Below, in pieces: positions 1-9,524 of a stretch of 64,000 nt of DNA. Each line of letters starts with the position of its first letter. Positions within the stretch are counted from its first letter, which is position 1. Under the pieces are notes generated by a model that was not told where the DNA came from, made no database searches, and saw only the letters and a list, made by a program, of their open reading frames with translations. The translations under genes and the position numbers were made by a program. Source of the DNA: Croceimicrobium hydrocarbonivorans (GTDB lineage: Bacteria; Bacteroidota; Bacteroidia; Flavobacteriales; Schleiferiaceae); contig NZ_CP060139.1 in the NCBI RefSeq assembly GCF_014524565.1, positions 3,107,501 to 3,171,500 on the forward strand, given 5' to 3'.

Positions 1-220
1 GGAAGTTACCATTGACATCGCGATATACTTCTATTAATCCGAAAGTGTCGATAGGACTGGAGCTCGGATCGATATTAATGATCTTATTGTAGGGGATTAA
101 ATAGCCATCAAATAGCATCTCTAAATTGCGATTGATCGCAGGGGAATAATCATAATCTTGAGCCCAAAGTGCAGCGGGAATCAAGAACAGAGCTAGGAAC
201 GTTTTTTTCATGTTTTTCAT
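1..220 (-). CDS. Secreted protein of unknown function, N-terminal 73 residues only
   Basis: The reading frame starts at the ATG at 220 and runs off the left edge of the window. The first 20 or so residues are a typical signal peptide (MKNMKKTFLALF, then a hydrophobic stretch ending in ALWAQ), so the product is exported. The visible mature part contains DYDYSPAINRNLEMLFDGY and later a DPSSSPIDTFG stretch, with no motif I recognise. A second ATG three codons in (MKKTF) could equally be the start. It lies downstream of the aconitase terminator on the same strand, so it is a separate transcription unit. Function is unknown. Confidence 0.7.
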   Translation of the reverse strand, partial: MKNMKKTFLALFLIPAALWAQDYDYSPAINRNLEMLFDGYLIPYNKIINIDPSSSPIDTFGLIEVYRDVNGNF

Positions 221-274
221 CTTTATAACACTTGCAAGACGCTGTCTGTGCTAAGAAGGTTGGAATATGGGAAA

Positions 275-306
275 TAAAAAACCGCCTCCTTTTTCAAGGA
301 GACGGT
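275..306 (-). terminator. Intrinsic terminator of the aconitase gene
   Basis: An 11-bp inverted repeat (accgcctcctt at 281-291 and aaggagacggt at 296-306, one G-U wobble) is followed on the minus strand by a run of six T. It sits 22 bases past the aconitase stop codon. Confidence 0.85.
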
Positions 307-327
307 TCAAAGCTAATGATTTGAAAA

Positions 328-2595
328 CTAGGCTTTATTCTCAGCCTTAATCTTATTCAAAGCGCTACCGGCACGGAACCAGGCGATTTGACTTTCATTA
401 TAAGTATGCTCACAAGTGATGGTATCTTCAGATCCATCAGCATGTTTCAATTTCAAATGGATAGGCTTGCCTTCCTGGAATTCGTTTAAATCCAAAGTAT
501 CGATGGTATCATCTTCCTGGAATTTGTCGTAATCCGCTTCATTAGCGAAGGTTAAACCTAACATACCTTGTTTCTTAAGGTTGGTTTCGTGAATACGGGC
601 GAAGGACTTCACCAACACGATACGCATTCCTAAGTGACGAGGTTGCATAGCAGCATGCTCACGAGAAGACCCTTCTCCGTAGTTATGGTCACCCACAACA
701 ATGCTTGGAATTCCTTCTGCTTTGTAGGCACGTTGTACATCAGGCACCGAACCATACTCTCCAGTCAACTGATTTTTAACTAAACCAGCCTCACCATTAA
801 AATAGTTAATGGCACCGGTTAAGGTATTGTTGGAGATATTGTCCAAATGACCACGGAAACGCAACCAAGGACCCGCCATAGAGATATGGTCGGTGGTACA
901 CTTTCCTTTAGCCTTGATGATCAATTTCATGCCCTCGATGTTTTTGCCATCCCAAGGCTGGAAAGGATCTAATAATTGTAAACGCTCAGAACCCTGGGCC
1001 ACTACCACTTCTACATTGCTGCCATCAGAGGCAGGCTCATGGTAACCATTGTTCTCTACGGCATAACCTGCGGGTGGCATTTCAATACCTAAAGGCTCTT
1101 CCAGACGTACCTCTTCACCGGCCTCATTAACTAAGGTATCGGTCATGGGGTTAAAGGTCATGTCTCCGGCAATAGCCAAAGCAGTTACCAATTCAGGACT
1201 GGCAACAAAGCTGTGGGTATTAGGGTTTCCGTCATTACGCTTGGCGAAGTTCCGGTTGAAGGAAGTAATAATTGAGTTTTTACGATCTGGATCATCGGTA
1301 TGACGAGCCCACTGACCGATACATGGTCCACAAGCATTAGCCAGCACTACACCACCCATAGCGTCGAAACGATCTAAAAGACCATCACGCTCAGCGGTAA
1401 AGCGTACTTGCTCAGAACCTGGAGTTACGGTAAACTCAGATTTTACCTTCAGTTTTTTATCAATAGCCTGCTGCGCAATAGAAGCGGAGCGGGTTAAATC
1501 TTCATAAGAGGAGTTGGTACAAGAACCAATTAAACCTACTTCCAATTTTGCAGGCCATCCGTTTTCTTTAACGGCTTTGGCGAACTCAGATAATGGAGTA
1601 GCGCGGTCTGGAGTATAAGGTCCATTGATATGAGGCTCTAAAGTACTCAGATCGATTTCAATTACCTGATCAAAGTATTGCTCTGGATTAGCATATACTT
1701 CGGCATCACCGGTAAGGTGCTCGGCAATTTGATCGGCAGCATCAGCTACTTCAGCACGACCGGTACCACGTAGGTACTCACCCATTTTGGCATCGTATCC
1801 GAAGGTAGAGGTGGTAGCGCCAATCTCGGCACCCATATTACAGATAGTACCTTTACCAGTACAGCTTAAAGACTCTGCACCAGGACCGAAATATTCTACA
1901 ATAGCTCCGGTTCCACCTTTTACGGTAAGGATACCCGCTACTTTTAAGATAACGTCCTTAGAGGCAGTCCAGCCACTTAATTTACCGGTTAATTTAACTC
2001 CGATTAATTTGGGGAATTTCAATTCCCAAGGCATTCCGGCCATTACGTCTACCGCATCGGCACCACCTACACCAATTGCTACCATACCCAAACCACCGGC
2101 ATTTACGGTGTGTGAGTCGGTACCAATCATCATTCCACCTGGGAAGGCGTAGTTTTCTAGTACCACCTGGTGGATAATACCTGCTCCGGGTTCCCAGAAA
2201 CCGATACCGTATTTATTGGATACAGATTGTAAAAAGTCGAATACCTCGGAACTTTTTTCTTTCGCGTTGGCCAAATCTTTCTTGGCACCTACCTGAGCCT
2301 GGATCAAGTGATCACAGTGTACGGTAGAAGGAACAGCGGCGGTTTTTCTACCACTCTGCATAAACTGCAATAGCGCCATTTGAGCGGTCGCATCTTGCAT
2401 AGCTACCCGGTCGGGAGCGAAGTTTACATAGCTTTTACCACGGGTATAAGGGCTATCGGGATTACCGTCCCAAAGGTGTGCGTAAAGAATTTTTTCCGCG
2501 AGGGTAAGAGGTTTGCCGGTGAGTTCACGGGCCGCGTTTACGCGCTCCGGAAATTTGGCGTAAACCTCTTTGATCATTTCAATGTCAAAAATCAT
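328..2595 (-). CDS. acn: Aconitate hydratase (mitochondrial-type aconitase)
   Basis: This is a cytoplasmic 4Fe-4S enzyme that interconverts citrate and isocitrate in the TCA cycle. The ATG at 2595 ([15 protein letters not shown]) gives 755 residues. The open frame continues 24 codons upstream, but that stretch does not look like part of an aconitase. Visible features are the substrate-loop motif [16 protein letters not shown], cluster ligands C359 (GSCTNSS), C422 and C425 (CGPCIGQW), and the swivel-domain motif [10 protein letters not shown] near the C-terminus. The cysteine spacing matches mitochondrial aconitase (358, 421, 424) rather than bacterial AcnB. It lies 96 bases downstream of purB on the same strand and has its own terminator. 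No truncation or odd residue was seen. Confidence 0.97.
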   Translation of the reverse strand: MIFDIEMIKEVYAKFPERVNAARELTGKPLTLAEKILYAHLWDGNPDSPYTRGKSYVNFAPDRVAMQDATAQMALLQFMQSGRKTAAVPSTVHCDHLIQAQVGAKKDLANAKEKSSEVFDFLQSVSNKYGIGFWEPGAGIIHQVVLENYAFPGGMMIGTDSHTVNAGGLGMVAIGVGGADAVDVMAGMPWELKFPKLIGVKLTGKLSGWTASKDVILKVAGILTVKGGTGAIVEYFGPGAESLSCTGKGTICNMGAEIGATTSTFGYDAKMGEYLRGTGRAEVADAADQIAEHLTGDAEVYANPEQYFDQVIEIDLSTLEPHINGPYTPDRATPLSEFAKAVKENGWPAKLEVGLIGSCTNSSYEDLTRSASIAQQAIDKKLKVKSEFTVTPGSEQVRFTAERDGLLDRFDAMGGVVLANACGPCIGQWARHTDDPDRKNSIITSFNRNFAKRNDGNPNTHSFVASPELVTALAIAGDMTFNPMTDTLVNEAGEEVRLEEPLGIEMPPAGYAVENNGYHEPASDGSNVEVVVAQGSERLQLLDPFQPWDGKNIEGMKLIIKAKGKCTTDHISMAGPWLRFRGHLDNISNNTLTGAINYFNGEAGLVKNQLTGEYGSVPDVQRAYKAEGIPSIVVGDHNYGEGSSREHAAMQPRHLGMRIVLVKSFARIHETNLKKQGMLGLTFANEADYDKFQEDDTIDTLDLNEFQEGKPIHLKLKHADGSEDTITCEHTYNESQIAWFRAGSALNKIKAENKA

Positions 2596-2691
2596 GTGTT
2601 TGGATTTTACGGAAGGGACACAAAAATATAAAAGAGCGAATGGATATGCCCCGCTCATAAAGGGCATTTATATCTATACTGAGTCTAAATA

Positions 2692-4032
2692 TCAAAGACC
2701 GGTATAATTCTGGGGGCTAATGGCCCGCATTTCGGTTTTAATGGTTTCACTTACCTCCAGTCCTTCAATGAAGCTAGCAATGGTTTTCGCATTAATTCCC
2801 TCATTGGTTCGGGTTAATGCTTTTAAAGCTTCATAAGGTTTTGGGTAGCCTTCGCGACGAAGGATATTCTGGATACCTTCTGCAACTACAGCCCAATTAG
2901 CTTCCAAATCGGCGTCTAATGCGGCTGGGTTTAAAAGTAATTTACCTAAACCTTTCATAGTGGCATTAAAGGCGATTACCGTATGCGCTAAAGGCACTCC
3001 GATATTGCGTAAAACCGTACTATCGGTGAGGTCGCGCTGTAAACGTGAAACCGGCAATTTAGCCGAAAGGTGCTCAAACAAGGCATTGGCAATCCCCAGG
3101 TTCCCTTCACTGTTTTCAAAATCAATGGGGTTTACCTTATGAGGCATGGCCGATGAACCAACCTCACCTTCTTTGATGCGTTGTTTGAAATAATCCATCG
3201 AGATATAAGTCCACATATCGCGGTCTAAATCCAAAACGATGGTATTAATGCGTTTCAGGCAGTCAAATAAAGCTGCCAGATGATCGTAATGTTCAATTTG
3301 AGTGGTGGGCCAGGAGTGTTGTAAGCCTAAAATTTCGCCTACAAACTGATCACCAAAGGCTTTCCAATCGTACTCAGGATAGCATAAATGATGCGCATTG
3401 AAATTGCCCGTAGCTCCACCAAATTTGGCGGCGAAGGGAATGTGACGTAATAATCGCATTTGCTGGTCCAGGCGCTCTACGAATACCTCTATTTCCTTAC
3501 CTAATCGGGTAGGGGAAGCAGGCTGACCGTGAGTACGAGCCAACATTGGGATGTCTGCCCATTGATCGGCTAAATCAGAAAGGCTAACTACCAAATCCCC
3601 TAAAAGGGCCAGGTAATCTTGCTCAATATATTCTTTCAGAGAAAGGGGAACCGAAGTATTATTAATATCCTGAGAGGTTAAACCGAAGTGGATAAACTCC
3701 TGATATTTTTCGAGATCCAGCTTTTCGAAATGCTCCTTAATGAAGTACTCTACCGCCTTAACATCGTGGTTGGTGGTTTTTTCAATCTCCTTAATACGCA
3801 TGGCATCCTTAAGATCGAAATCCAAATAAATGTCTCGCAATTCAATAAAGCGAGCGCGGTCGAAATTTTGCAGCTGTGGTAAGGGCAATTCGCAAAGTGC
3901 GATGAAATATTCAATCTCTACTCGTACCCGATATTGGATCAAGGCGAATTCAGAGAAATAGTTCCCCAGCTTTTTACTTACTTTGTGATAGCGGCCGTCT
4001 ACCGGCGAAATCGCGCGTAATTGCTCTTCCAT
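2692..4032 (-). CDS. purB: Adenylosuccinate lyase
   Basis: PurB acts twice in purine synthesis: it cleaves SAICAR to AICAR and adenylosuccinate to AMP, releasing fumarate each time. The 446-residue length fits the E. coli-type PurB. The fumarase/aspartase superfamily signature GSSAMPHKVNPIDFEN is present with its catalytic loop serine. The N-terminal LRAISPVDGRYHK and the central HGQPASPTRLGKE motif with its histidine are also typical. The start ATG at 4032 follows a TACTTTTG -7 box at 4060-4053. The aconitase gene follows 96 bases downstream on the same strand, so fumarate produced here feeds the same cycle, though co-transcription is not proven. Confidence 0.97.
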   Translation of the reverse strand: MEEQLRAISPVDGRYHKVSKKLGNYFSEFALIQYRVRVEIEYFIALCELPLPQLQNFDRARFIELRDIYLDFDLKDAMRIKEIEKTTNHDVKAVEYFIKEHFEKLDLEKYQEFIHFGLTSQDINNTSVPLSLKEYIEQDYLALLGDLVVSLSDLADQWADIPMLARTHGQPASPTRLGKEIEVFVERLDQQMRLLRHIPFAAKFGGATGNFNAHHLCYPEYDWKAFGDQFVGEILGLQHSWPTTQIEHYDHLAALFDCLKRINTIVLDLDRDMWTYISMDYFKQRIKEGEVGSSAMPHKVNPIDFENSEGNLGIANALFEHLSAKLPVSRLQRDLTDSTVLRNIGVPLAHTVIAFNATMKGLGKLLLNPAALDADLEANWAVVAEGIQNILRREGYPKPYEALKALTRTNEGINAKTIASFIEGLEVSETIKTEMRAISPQNYTGL

Positions 4033-4052
4033 TTCCGATTTTAAATAAGCTG

Positions 4053-4060
4053 CAAAAGTA
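4053..4060 (-). promoter_or_regulatory. -7 promoter box upstream of purB
   Basis: TACTTTTG on the minus strand matches the Bacteroidota -7 consensus TAnnTTTG exactly and lies 20 bases upstream of the purB ATG. No TTG -33 element is at the ideal spacing. It lies in the short divergent gap before the EI24 gene at 4071. Confidence 0.55.
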
Positions 4061-4070
4061 AGGATTCTCT

Positions 4071-4835
4071 ATGTGGAAATTCTTCCAAAGTCTAGGAATA
4101 AGTCTTAAGGCCTACGGACAGGCTCTGCCTCAGATGTTTCGCAAGGGTTACCGTCGGTATTTAGCCCTGCCCATTCTGGTCTATTTGGCTCTTTTATCAG
4201 GCCTTATTTGGCTGATGATGAACAATATTAACCGCTGGCTAAATCTGATTTTAGGCTGGTTTGGTTACAATTTGGGTGAATTAGAAACCTACAGTTTTAT
4301 CCTGGTTATCATCCTGCAAATCCTCATGCTCTTCTTTATGAGCAGCCTCTTTAAATATGCGGTGCTCATCTTGCTAGCTCCTTTTATGAGCTTTTTGTCG
4401 GAGAAGGTAGAGGAGGAACAAACCGGTCGGACTAATCCTTTTTCTTTAGCTCAAATGCTAAAGGATGTGCTCCGCGCAATTCGCATCAACCTGATCAATT
4501 TCCTGCGGGAGATGGCCCTCACCATTCTATTATGGATACTAGCCTTTATTCCACTAATAGGTTTACTAAGTCCCCTGCTGATTTTTGTTTTACAATCCTA
4601 TTTCTTAGGCTATGGCCTGATGGATTACAATGCAGAGCGCTGGCGCTGGAATTATGGGAAAACCGAGAGATGGATGCGTTCCAATAAAGTGGCCGTAACT
4701 TCAGTAGGTATGATATTTCACGCCCTTTTCCTGGTTCCTTTTCTGGGATGGATATTCGCTCCGGCCTGGTCTGTGATTGCCGGTACAAGAGTGGCTTTGG
4801 ATTTAGAATCCAGTAATCAGAGCCTCAAAGCTTAA
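4071..4835 (+). CDS. EI24 domain (CysZ-like) integral membrane protein
   Basis: The 254-residue product is rich in membrane segments at about residues 29-50, 75-115 (two helices), 145-182 (two helices) and 212-238. The pattern and the motif stretches LVIILQILMLFFMSSL and YFLGYGLMDYNAERW fit the EI24/CysZ (PF07264) family. CysZ is a sulfate permease in E. coli, but many Bacteroidota homologues are not linked to sulfur genes and their substrate is unknown. None of the neighbours here is a sulfur gene, so transport of sulfate is not supported. The gene overlaps the 3' end of the convergent HsdR_N-type gene by 33 bases. Confidence 0.8.
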   Translation: MWKFFQSLGISLKAYGQALPQMFRKGYRRYLALPILVYLALLSGLIWLMMNNINRWLNLILGWFGYNLGELETYSFILVIILQILMLFFMSSLFKYAVLILLAPFMSFLSEKVEEEQTGRTNPFSLAQMLKDVLRAIRINLINFLREMALTILLWILAFIPLIGLLSPLLIFVLQSYFLGYGLMDYNAERWRWNYGKTERWMRSNKVAVTSVGMIFHALFLVPFLGWIFAPAWSVIAGTRVALDLESSNQSLKA

Positions 4836-5270
4836 AGCTTCCGGAATAAAGCTTAATTGGTTTTCCTCCTTATTCACCTTAGCCCAATAAGTTTCCAAAC
4901 CATTGCTGATTAAAAGGTAAGGGACCTGATAATGCAGATTGTAGCGACAAGCTTGGTCAAAGGTTTCCTGGGTGATTTTTACCTGCGGAGCTTTGCATTC
5001 GCCAATCATTAAAGCTTGGCCTTTATGGTAGATCAGTAAATCGGTACGCTGACTTTTACCATACAATTTGAATCCGCCTTCCAAGGCAAAGGCTGTAGAG
5101 GGATAGCCTAATTCGCTGCGCAGATAATGCACTAAATGTTGGCGTACCCATTCTTCAGGAGTGAGAACTAAGTTCTTTTTTCGGAGATCATCCCAAACCC
5201 ATATTTGATCATTCCTTTTTCCCAATTTTAAGGGAGCTGGTGGGAGTGTTAAAGGGACTAATTTTTCCAT
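4803..5270 (-). CDS. Stand-alone type I restriction HsdR_N-like domain protein
   Basis: The ATG at 5270 (MEKLVPLTLPPAPLKLG) gives 155 residues. The longer frame from 5354 would run into the holA start region and is unlikely. The middle of the protein carries a PD-(D/E)xK nuclease pattern: RTDLLIYHKGQALMIGECKAP, with the aspartate in RTDLL and the E-x-K in ECK. This fits the HSDR_N_2 family (PF13588), the N-terminal nuclease part of HsdR. No motor domain, methylase or specificity subunit is nearby, so it is not a restriction system. Stand-alone copies are common next to holA in Bacteroidota as far as I recall. It is divergent from holA with a 92-base gap. Its role is unknown. Confidence 0.8.
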   Translation of the reverse strand: MEKLVPLTLPPAPLKLGKRNDQIWVWDDLRKKNLVLTPEEWVRQHLVHYLRSELGYPSTAFALEGGFKLYGKSQRTDLLIYHKGQALMIGECKAPQVKITQETFDQACRYNLHYQVPYLLISNGLETYWAKVNKEENQLSFIPEALSFEALITGF

Positions 5271-5362
5271 TTGCCAAATATAGAGGCAACCTCCGAGGGA
5301 AGGCTGCGTCCAAGCCCAAAGATATGTTATATCTTGCGTCGCCTTATTTTTCAAGTCTTGGC

Positions 5363-6370
5363 ATGGACTATAGTGCTCTGGTAGCAGAAATTAAAAAAAA
5401 GCAGTTCCGCCCGATCTATTTTTTGATGGGGGAGGAACCCTTTTTCATTGATCAAATTAGCAAGCTTATTGAAGAAACGGCTCTGTCGGAAGAGGAGCGC
5501 AGTTTCAATCAAACTGTATTGTATGGATCGGATGTAAATACCTCGCAGGTGATCTCCGAAGCAAAACGTTTCCCAATGATGGCGGAACGGGTTGTAATCA
5601 TTGTGAAAGAAGCACAGCATATCCGTGATTTGGATAAGCTCGAAAGCTATGCCATGCAGCCTCAACCCAGTACGGTTTTGGTTTTTGCCTACAAGCATAA
5701 GAAGCTTGATAAGCGTAAAAAGATTGCCAAGATATTGGATAAGGAGCATGTTCTTTTTGAATCCAAACGCATTTACGATAATCAGGTACCCGCTTGGGTG
5801 GAGAAACTCTTGAAATCCAAGGGTTTTGATGCCAGCCCAAAAGCGGTGCAAATGATTGCGGAAAGCTTGGGTACCGATATTGGCCGGATTTATAGCGAGA
5901 TCAACAAATTGGCATTGATTGTTCCCAAGGGATCTACCATCGATGAAAATACGGTTGAAACCAATATTGGGATAAGTAAGGACTTCAACAATTTTGAGCT
6001 TTGCAATGCCATTAACAGCGGGAACTTCGCCAAGGCCATTCGCATTCAGAAGTACTTCGAAGCCAACCCCAAGGATAATCCGCTCGTTGTCACCACAGGT
6101 ATTCTTTTTCGGAATTTCCGCATTTTAATGTTAATGGCACAAGCAAAGGCTTCTGGCCTGCCCGAGAATAACTTAGCTAAAGAAGCTGGTGTATCTCCTT
6201 GGCAAGCAAAAGACTATCTCCCCGCTTTACGCTTTTTTGATGTGCGTCGAATTGCCCGAATTATGGGATATTTGCGCGAAACTGATATGAAATCTAAAGG
6301 AGTGAATAATCAGGGAGCCAGCGATGGTGACCTGCTCAAAGAACTTCTGTTTAAGATTATTTACCAATAG
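5363..6370 (+). CDS. holA: DNA polymerase III subunit delta
   Basis: HolA opens the beta clamp within the clamp-loader complex. The product is 335-336 residues from the ATG at 5363 (MDYSALVAEIKKKQF). Upstream codons in the same frame overlap the divergent gene's promoter and have no family resemblance. Diagnostic features are the N-terminal FRPIYFLMGEEPFFIDQ, the VVIIVKEAQHIRDLDKL stretch and the C-terminal helical collar with NNQGASDGDLLKELLFKI. The full family length is present. A TonB-dependent receptor gene begins 16 bases after the stop, so the two are probably co-transcribed, which is functionally odd. Confidence 0.95.
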   Translation: MDYSALVAEIKKKQFRPIYFLMGEEPFFIDQISKLIEETALSEEERSFNQTVLYGSDVNTSQVISEAKRFPMMAERVVIIVKEAQHIRDLDKLESYAMQPQPSTVLVFAYKHKKLDKRKKIAKILDKEHVLFESKRIYDNQVPAWVEKLLKSKGFDASPKAVQMIAESLGTDIGRIYSEINKLALIVPKGSTIDENTVETNIGISKDFNNFELCNAINSGNFAKAIRIQKYFEANPKDNPLVVTTGILFRNFRILMLMAQAKASGLPENNLAKEAGVSPWQAKDYLPALRFFDVRRIARIMGYLRETDMKSKGVNNQGASDGDLLKELLFKIIYQ

Positions 6371-6386
6371 ACCCTAAACATTCTCG

Positions 6387-8720
6387 ATGAAGAATTTCTC
6401 TGCCCTCTTAAGCTTTGCCCTACTCATTGGCGCATTTAACTTAAATGCCCAAAGTACTGGAACAATCAGAGGCTTTGTTTACGATAAAGAAACTGAAGAG
6501 GCCATCCCATTTGCCAATGTGGTAATTGAGGGAACAAGCAAAGGGTCTACAGCATCCGACAATGGTTTTTATCAAATTAATGAAGTAAAGGTTGGTAAAG
6601 TAAAAGTGGTTGCCAGTTTCATTGGTTATGAAACCGTATCACAGGTAGTTACCATCAAGGCCGGAACCCTTGAAAACCTTAATTTTTACTTAGCCGAATC
6701 CAGTGAAATTCTGGATGAAGTGGAAGTATCTGCCGAACGTAAAGAACGGGATACCAAAGTACTTACCTCGGTAGTAACCTTGGACCCAAAAGAAATTACC
6801 CGATTCTCTGTGGGGGGTGATGCCGATATTATTAAAGCGGTTCAAGTATTACCCGGGGTTGTAACTACTGGTGATCAAGGGGGACAATTATACATCCGTG
6901 GGGGGGCGCCCATTCAAAACCTTATTCTATTGGATGGGATGATTATCTACAATCCTTTTCACAGCATTGGGTTCTTCTCAGTATTTGATAATGATATTAT
7001 CCGCTCAGCCGATGTTTATACCGGAGGATTTAGCGCTGAATACGGTTCCAGAAACTCCGCGGTAATGGATATCCGTACCCGTGCCGGAAACCGTAAGAAG
7101 CTTTCCGGAAAGGTTAGTGCCAGTACTTATACTTCTAAGATCTTACTGGAGACTCCCCTGGGGCCAAAGAATAAAAGAGGTTTTGCTAATTCCTCATTTC
7201 TTTTATCGGCTAAAACCTCCTACCTCGACCAAAGCTCGCAGCTTTTCTATCCTTATGTAGAAACCGAATTTGATGGATTACCCTTCACCTTCACCGACAT
7301 CTACGCCAAGTTTACCAGTCAGGCCGAAAATGGTTCTCAGATCAATGCCTTCGGATTTAGCTTTGACGATGGTGTACGCTATGGATTGCAAAACAGTATC
7401 GATTGGCAATCTCAAGGAGCCGGATTTAACTTCCTTGTAATTCCAGCTACTTCCAAGGTTTTATTGAGTGGAGACGTGAGTTACTCCTATTACGATATCA
7501 ATTCGATTGAGGGCGATTTATTACGTTCTTCTGCCATTACCGGATTTAACGGAGGTTTGGACTTCACCTATTTCTTCCGCAAGGCTGATGAATTAAAAGT
7601 GGGTATTGAAGCCATTACTTACTCTACGGTTTTTGATGTGGATGCGCCTTTAGGTATTTCGGTAGCTCAACAAGAAAACACTACCGAATTAGGTACCTAT
7701 GCTCGCTACCGCTATAGTTCTAACCGATTAATTGCGGAGCCTAGCTTACGTTTACACTATTACGGTAGTCAAGCAGAATTGAGCTTTGAACCCCGTTTGG
7801 GAATTAAATACAATATCACTGATTGGTTACGTCTTAAAGCCAGCGGTGGATTTTACTCTCAAAACCTGGTGGCCGGTAATTCCGATCGTGACGTTGTAAA
7901 CCTTTTCTACGGATTCTTAAGTGCTATTCCACAAAGTGACATTCCTTCCACCTTCCGTGGAGAGGAGTTAACCAGCACCTTGCAGAAAGCCCAGCATTTG
8001 GTTTTAGGTTTTGAAACTGAGATTACGTCCAAATTAACCTTAAATGTGGAAGGCTATATCAAGAACTTCAATCAGATCACCAACCTGAATCGTAACCAGA
8101 TTTATGATGAAGGAAGCTATTCTGCTCAGGGGAAACCTGAAATTCTGATTAAAGACTTTATCGTAGAAAAGGGAATTGCCAGAGGGGTGGACTTCCTATT
8201 GAAGTATACCGATAAAGATTTGTACTTATGGATGGCTTACTCCTTAGGAGAGGTAACTCGTGATGATGGTATTCGCGTTTACAATCCAAGTTTCGATCGT
8301 CGTCATAACTTGAATTTTGTAGGCAACTACACCTTCGGTAAAAATCGCAATTGGCTGTTTAGCTTGCGTTATAACTTTGGAACAGGATTTCCATTTACAC
8401 CCACCCAATTGTTCTACAGCGAGCAGCCTTTCGTAGATAACCGCGGACAAGCATCAGTGGATTATGATTATACCACTTCCAATGGTCAGGATGGTGTATT
8501 ATACGGTGAGTTAAATACTCGTAGATTACCTAATTACCATCGTGTGGATGTAAGCTTAGCTAAGACTTTCAATTTTGGAGATAGCCAGGAATTGGAAATT
8601 AGCGCAGGAGCCACTAATATTCTCAATTACGAGAATATCTTCTACTACGATCGTACCGCCAATAAGCGCGTAAACCAATTACCTTTTATGCCTACCGTAG
8701 CGGTAAGCTTTGCCTTCTAA
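6387..8720 (+). CDS. TonB-dependent receptor with CarboxypepD_reg-like N-terminus
   Basis: This 777-residue outer-membrane receptor starts with a signal peptide ending FNLNAQ. It is followed by a CarboxypepD_reg-like domain (about residues 23-115, including GFVYDKETEEAIPFANVVI) and a plug domain (about 130-235, with VLPGVV, YIRGGAP and LLDGMIIYNPFH). The rest is a beta barrel ending in the aromatic VAVSFAF typical of the outer-membrane C-terminus. It imports an unknown ligand using TonB energy. No SusD partner is adjacent, which argues against a classical polysaccharide utilisation locus. It follows holA by 16 bases and its stop overlaps that of the convergent GT2 gene. Confidence 0.92.
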   Translation: MKNFSALLSFALLIGAFNLNAQSTGTIRGFVYDKETEEAIPFANVVIEGTSKGSTASDNGFYQINEVKVGKVKVVASFIGYETVSQVVTIKAGTLENLNFYLAESSEILDEVEVSAERKERDTKVLTSVVTLDPKEITRFSVGGDADIIKAVQVLPGVVTTGDQGGQLYIRGGAPIQNLILLDGMIIYNPFHSIGFFSVFDNDIIRSADVYTGGFSAEYGSRNSAVMDIRTRAGNRKKLSGKVSASTYTSKILLETPLGPKNKRGFANSSFLLSAKTSYLDQSSQLFYPYVETEFDGLPFTFTDIYAKFTSQAENGSQINAFGFSFDDGVRYGLQNSIDWQSQGAGFNFLVIPATSKVLLSGDVSYSYYDINSIEGDLLRSSAITGFNGGLDFTYFFRKADELKVGIEAITYSTVFDVDAPLGISVAQQENTTELGTYARYRYSSNRLIAEPSLRLHYYGSQAELSFEPRLGIKYNITDWLRLKASGGFYSQNLVAGNSDRDVVNLFYGFLSAIPQSDIPSTFRGEELTSTLQKAQHLVLGFETEITSKLTLNVEGYIKNFNQITNLNRNQIYDEGSYSAQGKPEILIKDFIVEKGIARGVDFLLKYTDKDLYLWMAYSLGEVTRDDGIRVYNPSFDRRHNLNFVGNYTFGKNRNWLFSLRYNFGTGFPFTPTQLFYSEQPFVDNRGQASVDYDYTTSNGQDGVLYGELNTRRLPNYHRVDVSLAKTFNFGDSQELEISAGATNILNYENIFYYDRTANKRVNQLPFMPTVAVSFAF

Positions 8721-9436
8721 GAGAAGAGGTTGTATTTAAGAATACAGTAGATCGCGCGGAAGCCGTCCTTCCAGTTGATCTTCTTGCCTTCATCGAAGGT
8801 TCGGCCATAATAGCTGATCCCTACTTCGTAGATGCGAATTCCGGGAACCCGGGCCACCTTTGCGGTTACTTCAGGCTCAAAGCCGAAGCGATTTTCGCGC
8901 AATTTCAAATCCTGAATAATATCGGTACGGAATAGCTTATAGCAGGTTTCCATATCGGTTAAATTCAGATTGGTGAACATATTCGAAAGGAAAGTGAGGA
9001 ATTTGTTTCCGATGCTATGCCAGAAGAATAAAATGCGGTGGGCATTGCCTCCCATAAAACGGGAGCCATAAACCACATCTGCAACACCTTTAACTGCTGG
9101 TGCTAGGAGGATATTAAATTCCTTAGGATCATATTCCAGATCCGCATCCTGGATGATCGTGAAATCACCAGTGGCCATTTTAATTCCGGTATGTAAGGCG
9201 GCGCCTTTTCCCTTGTTTACTGAATGTGATTCATAAACAATCGGGAAATCATGATGGCTTCTTTGGTAGCGGAAAATGGCTTCCTCAGTATTATCAGTAG
9301 AGCAATCATTCACAACAATTACTTCCTTTTCGATACCATTGATCAATTCTACTTCTCGAAGCTGATCTAAAATATGATGAATGGTAGCCCCTTCATTATA
9401 GGCGGGCACTACGATAGAAAGTTTGCGAATCTCCAT
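8717..9436 (-). CDS. Family 2 glycosyltransferase (DPM/DPG-synthase-like)
   Basis: The 239-residue protein begins with SIVVPAYNEGATIHHIL, has VVNDCSTDNT and the DxD-type metal motif in IIQDADLEYDPKEF, then VVYGSRF. This is the arrangement of single-domain dolichol-phosphate mannose synthase-like GT2 enzymes, which transfer a sugar from a nucleotide donor to a polyprenyl phosphate. There are no C-terminal membrane helices, so it would be a cytoplasmic or peripheral enzyme. The acceptor and the sugar cannot be told from sequence. It is separated from the upstream T9SS gene by a strong terminator, so it is its own unit, and it converges on the TonB receptor. Confidence 0.9.
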   Translation of the reverse strand: MEIRKLSIVVPAYNEGATIHHILDQLREVELINGIEKEVIVVNDCSTDNTEEAIFRYQRSHHDFPIVYESHSVNKGKGAALHTGIKMATGDFTIIQDADLEYDPKEFNILLAPAVKGVADVVYGSRFMGGNAHRILFFWHSIGNKFLTFLSNMFTNLNLTDMETCYKLFRTDIIQDLKLRENRFGFEPEVTAKVARVPGIRIYEVGISYYGRTFDEGKKINWKDGFRAIYCILKYNLFS

Positions 9437-9467
9437 TTAGCTCTCAATTGAAGCGGCTAAAATAGAA

Positions 9468-9506
9468 ATAAAAAAAACCGTCGATGCTAGAGACATGGAC
9501 GGTTTT
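9468..9506 (-). terminator. Intrinsic terminator of the small T9SS protein gene
   Basis: A stem aaccgtc (9476-9482) with gacggtt (9498-9504) is followed on the minus strand by eight T. It lies just after the stop at 9525. Confidence 0.8.
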
Positions 9507-9524
9507 AATTAAAGTAGGTCGCAA

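Noticed and set aside
2596-2667. N-terminal extension of aconitase to residue -24
   Set aside because: It has no resemblance to aconitase, and the ATG at 2595 gives a family-typical N-terminus and correct cysteine numbering.
4803-5270. Type I restriction enzyme
   Set aside because: Only the N-terminal nuclease-like domain is present and no partner subunits are near.
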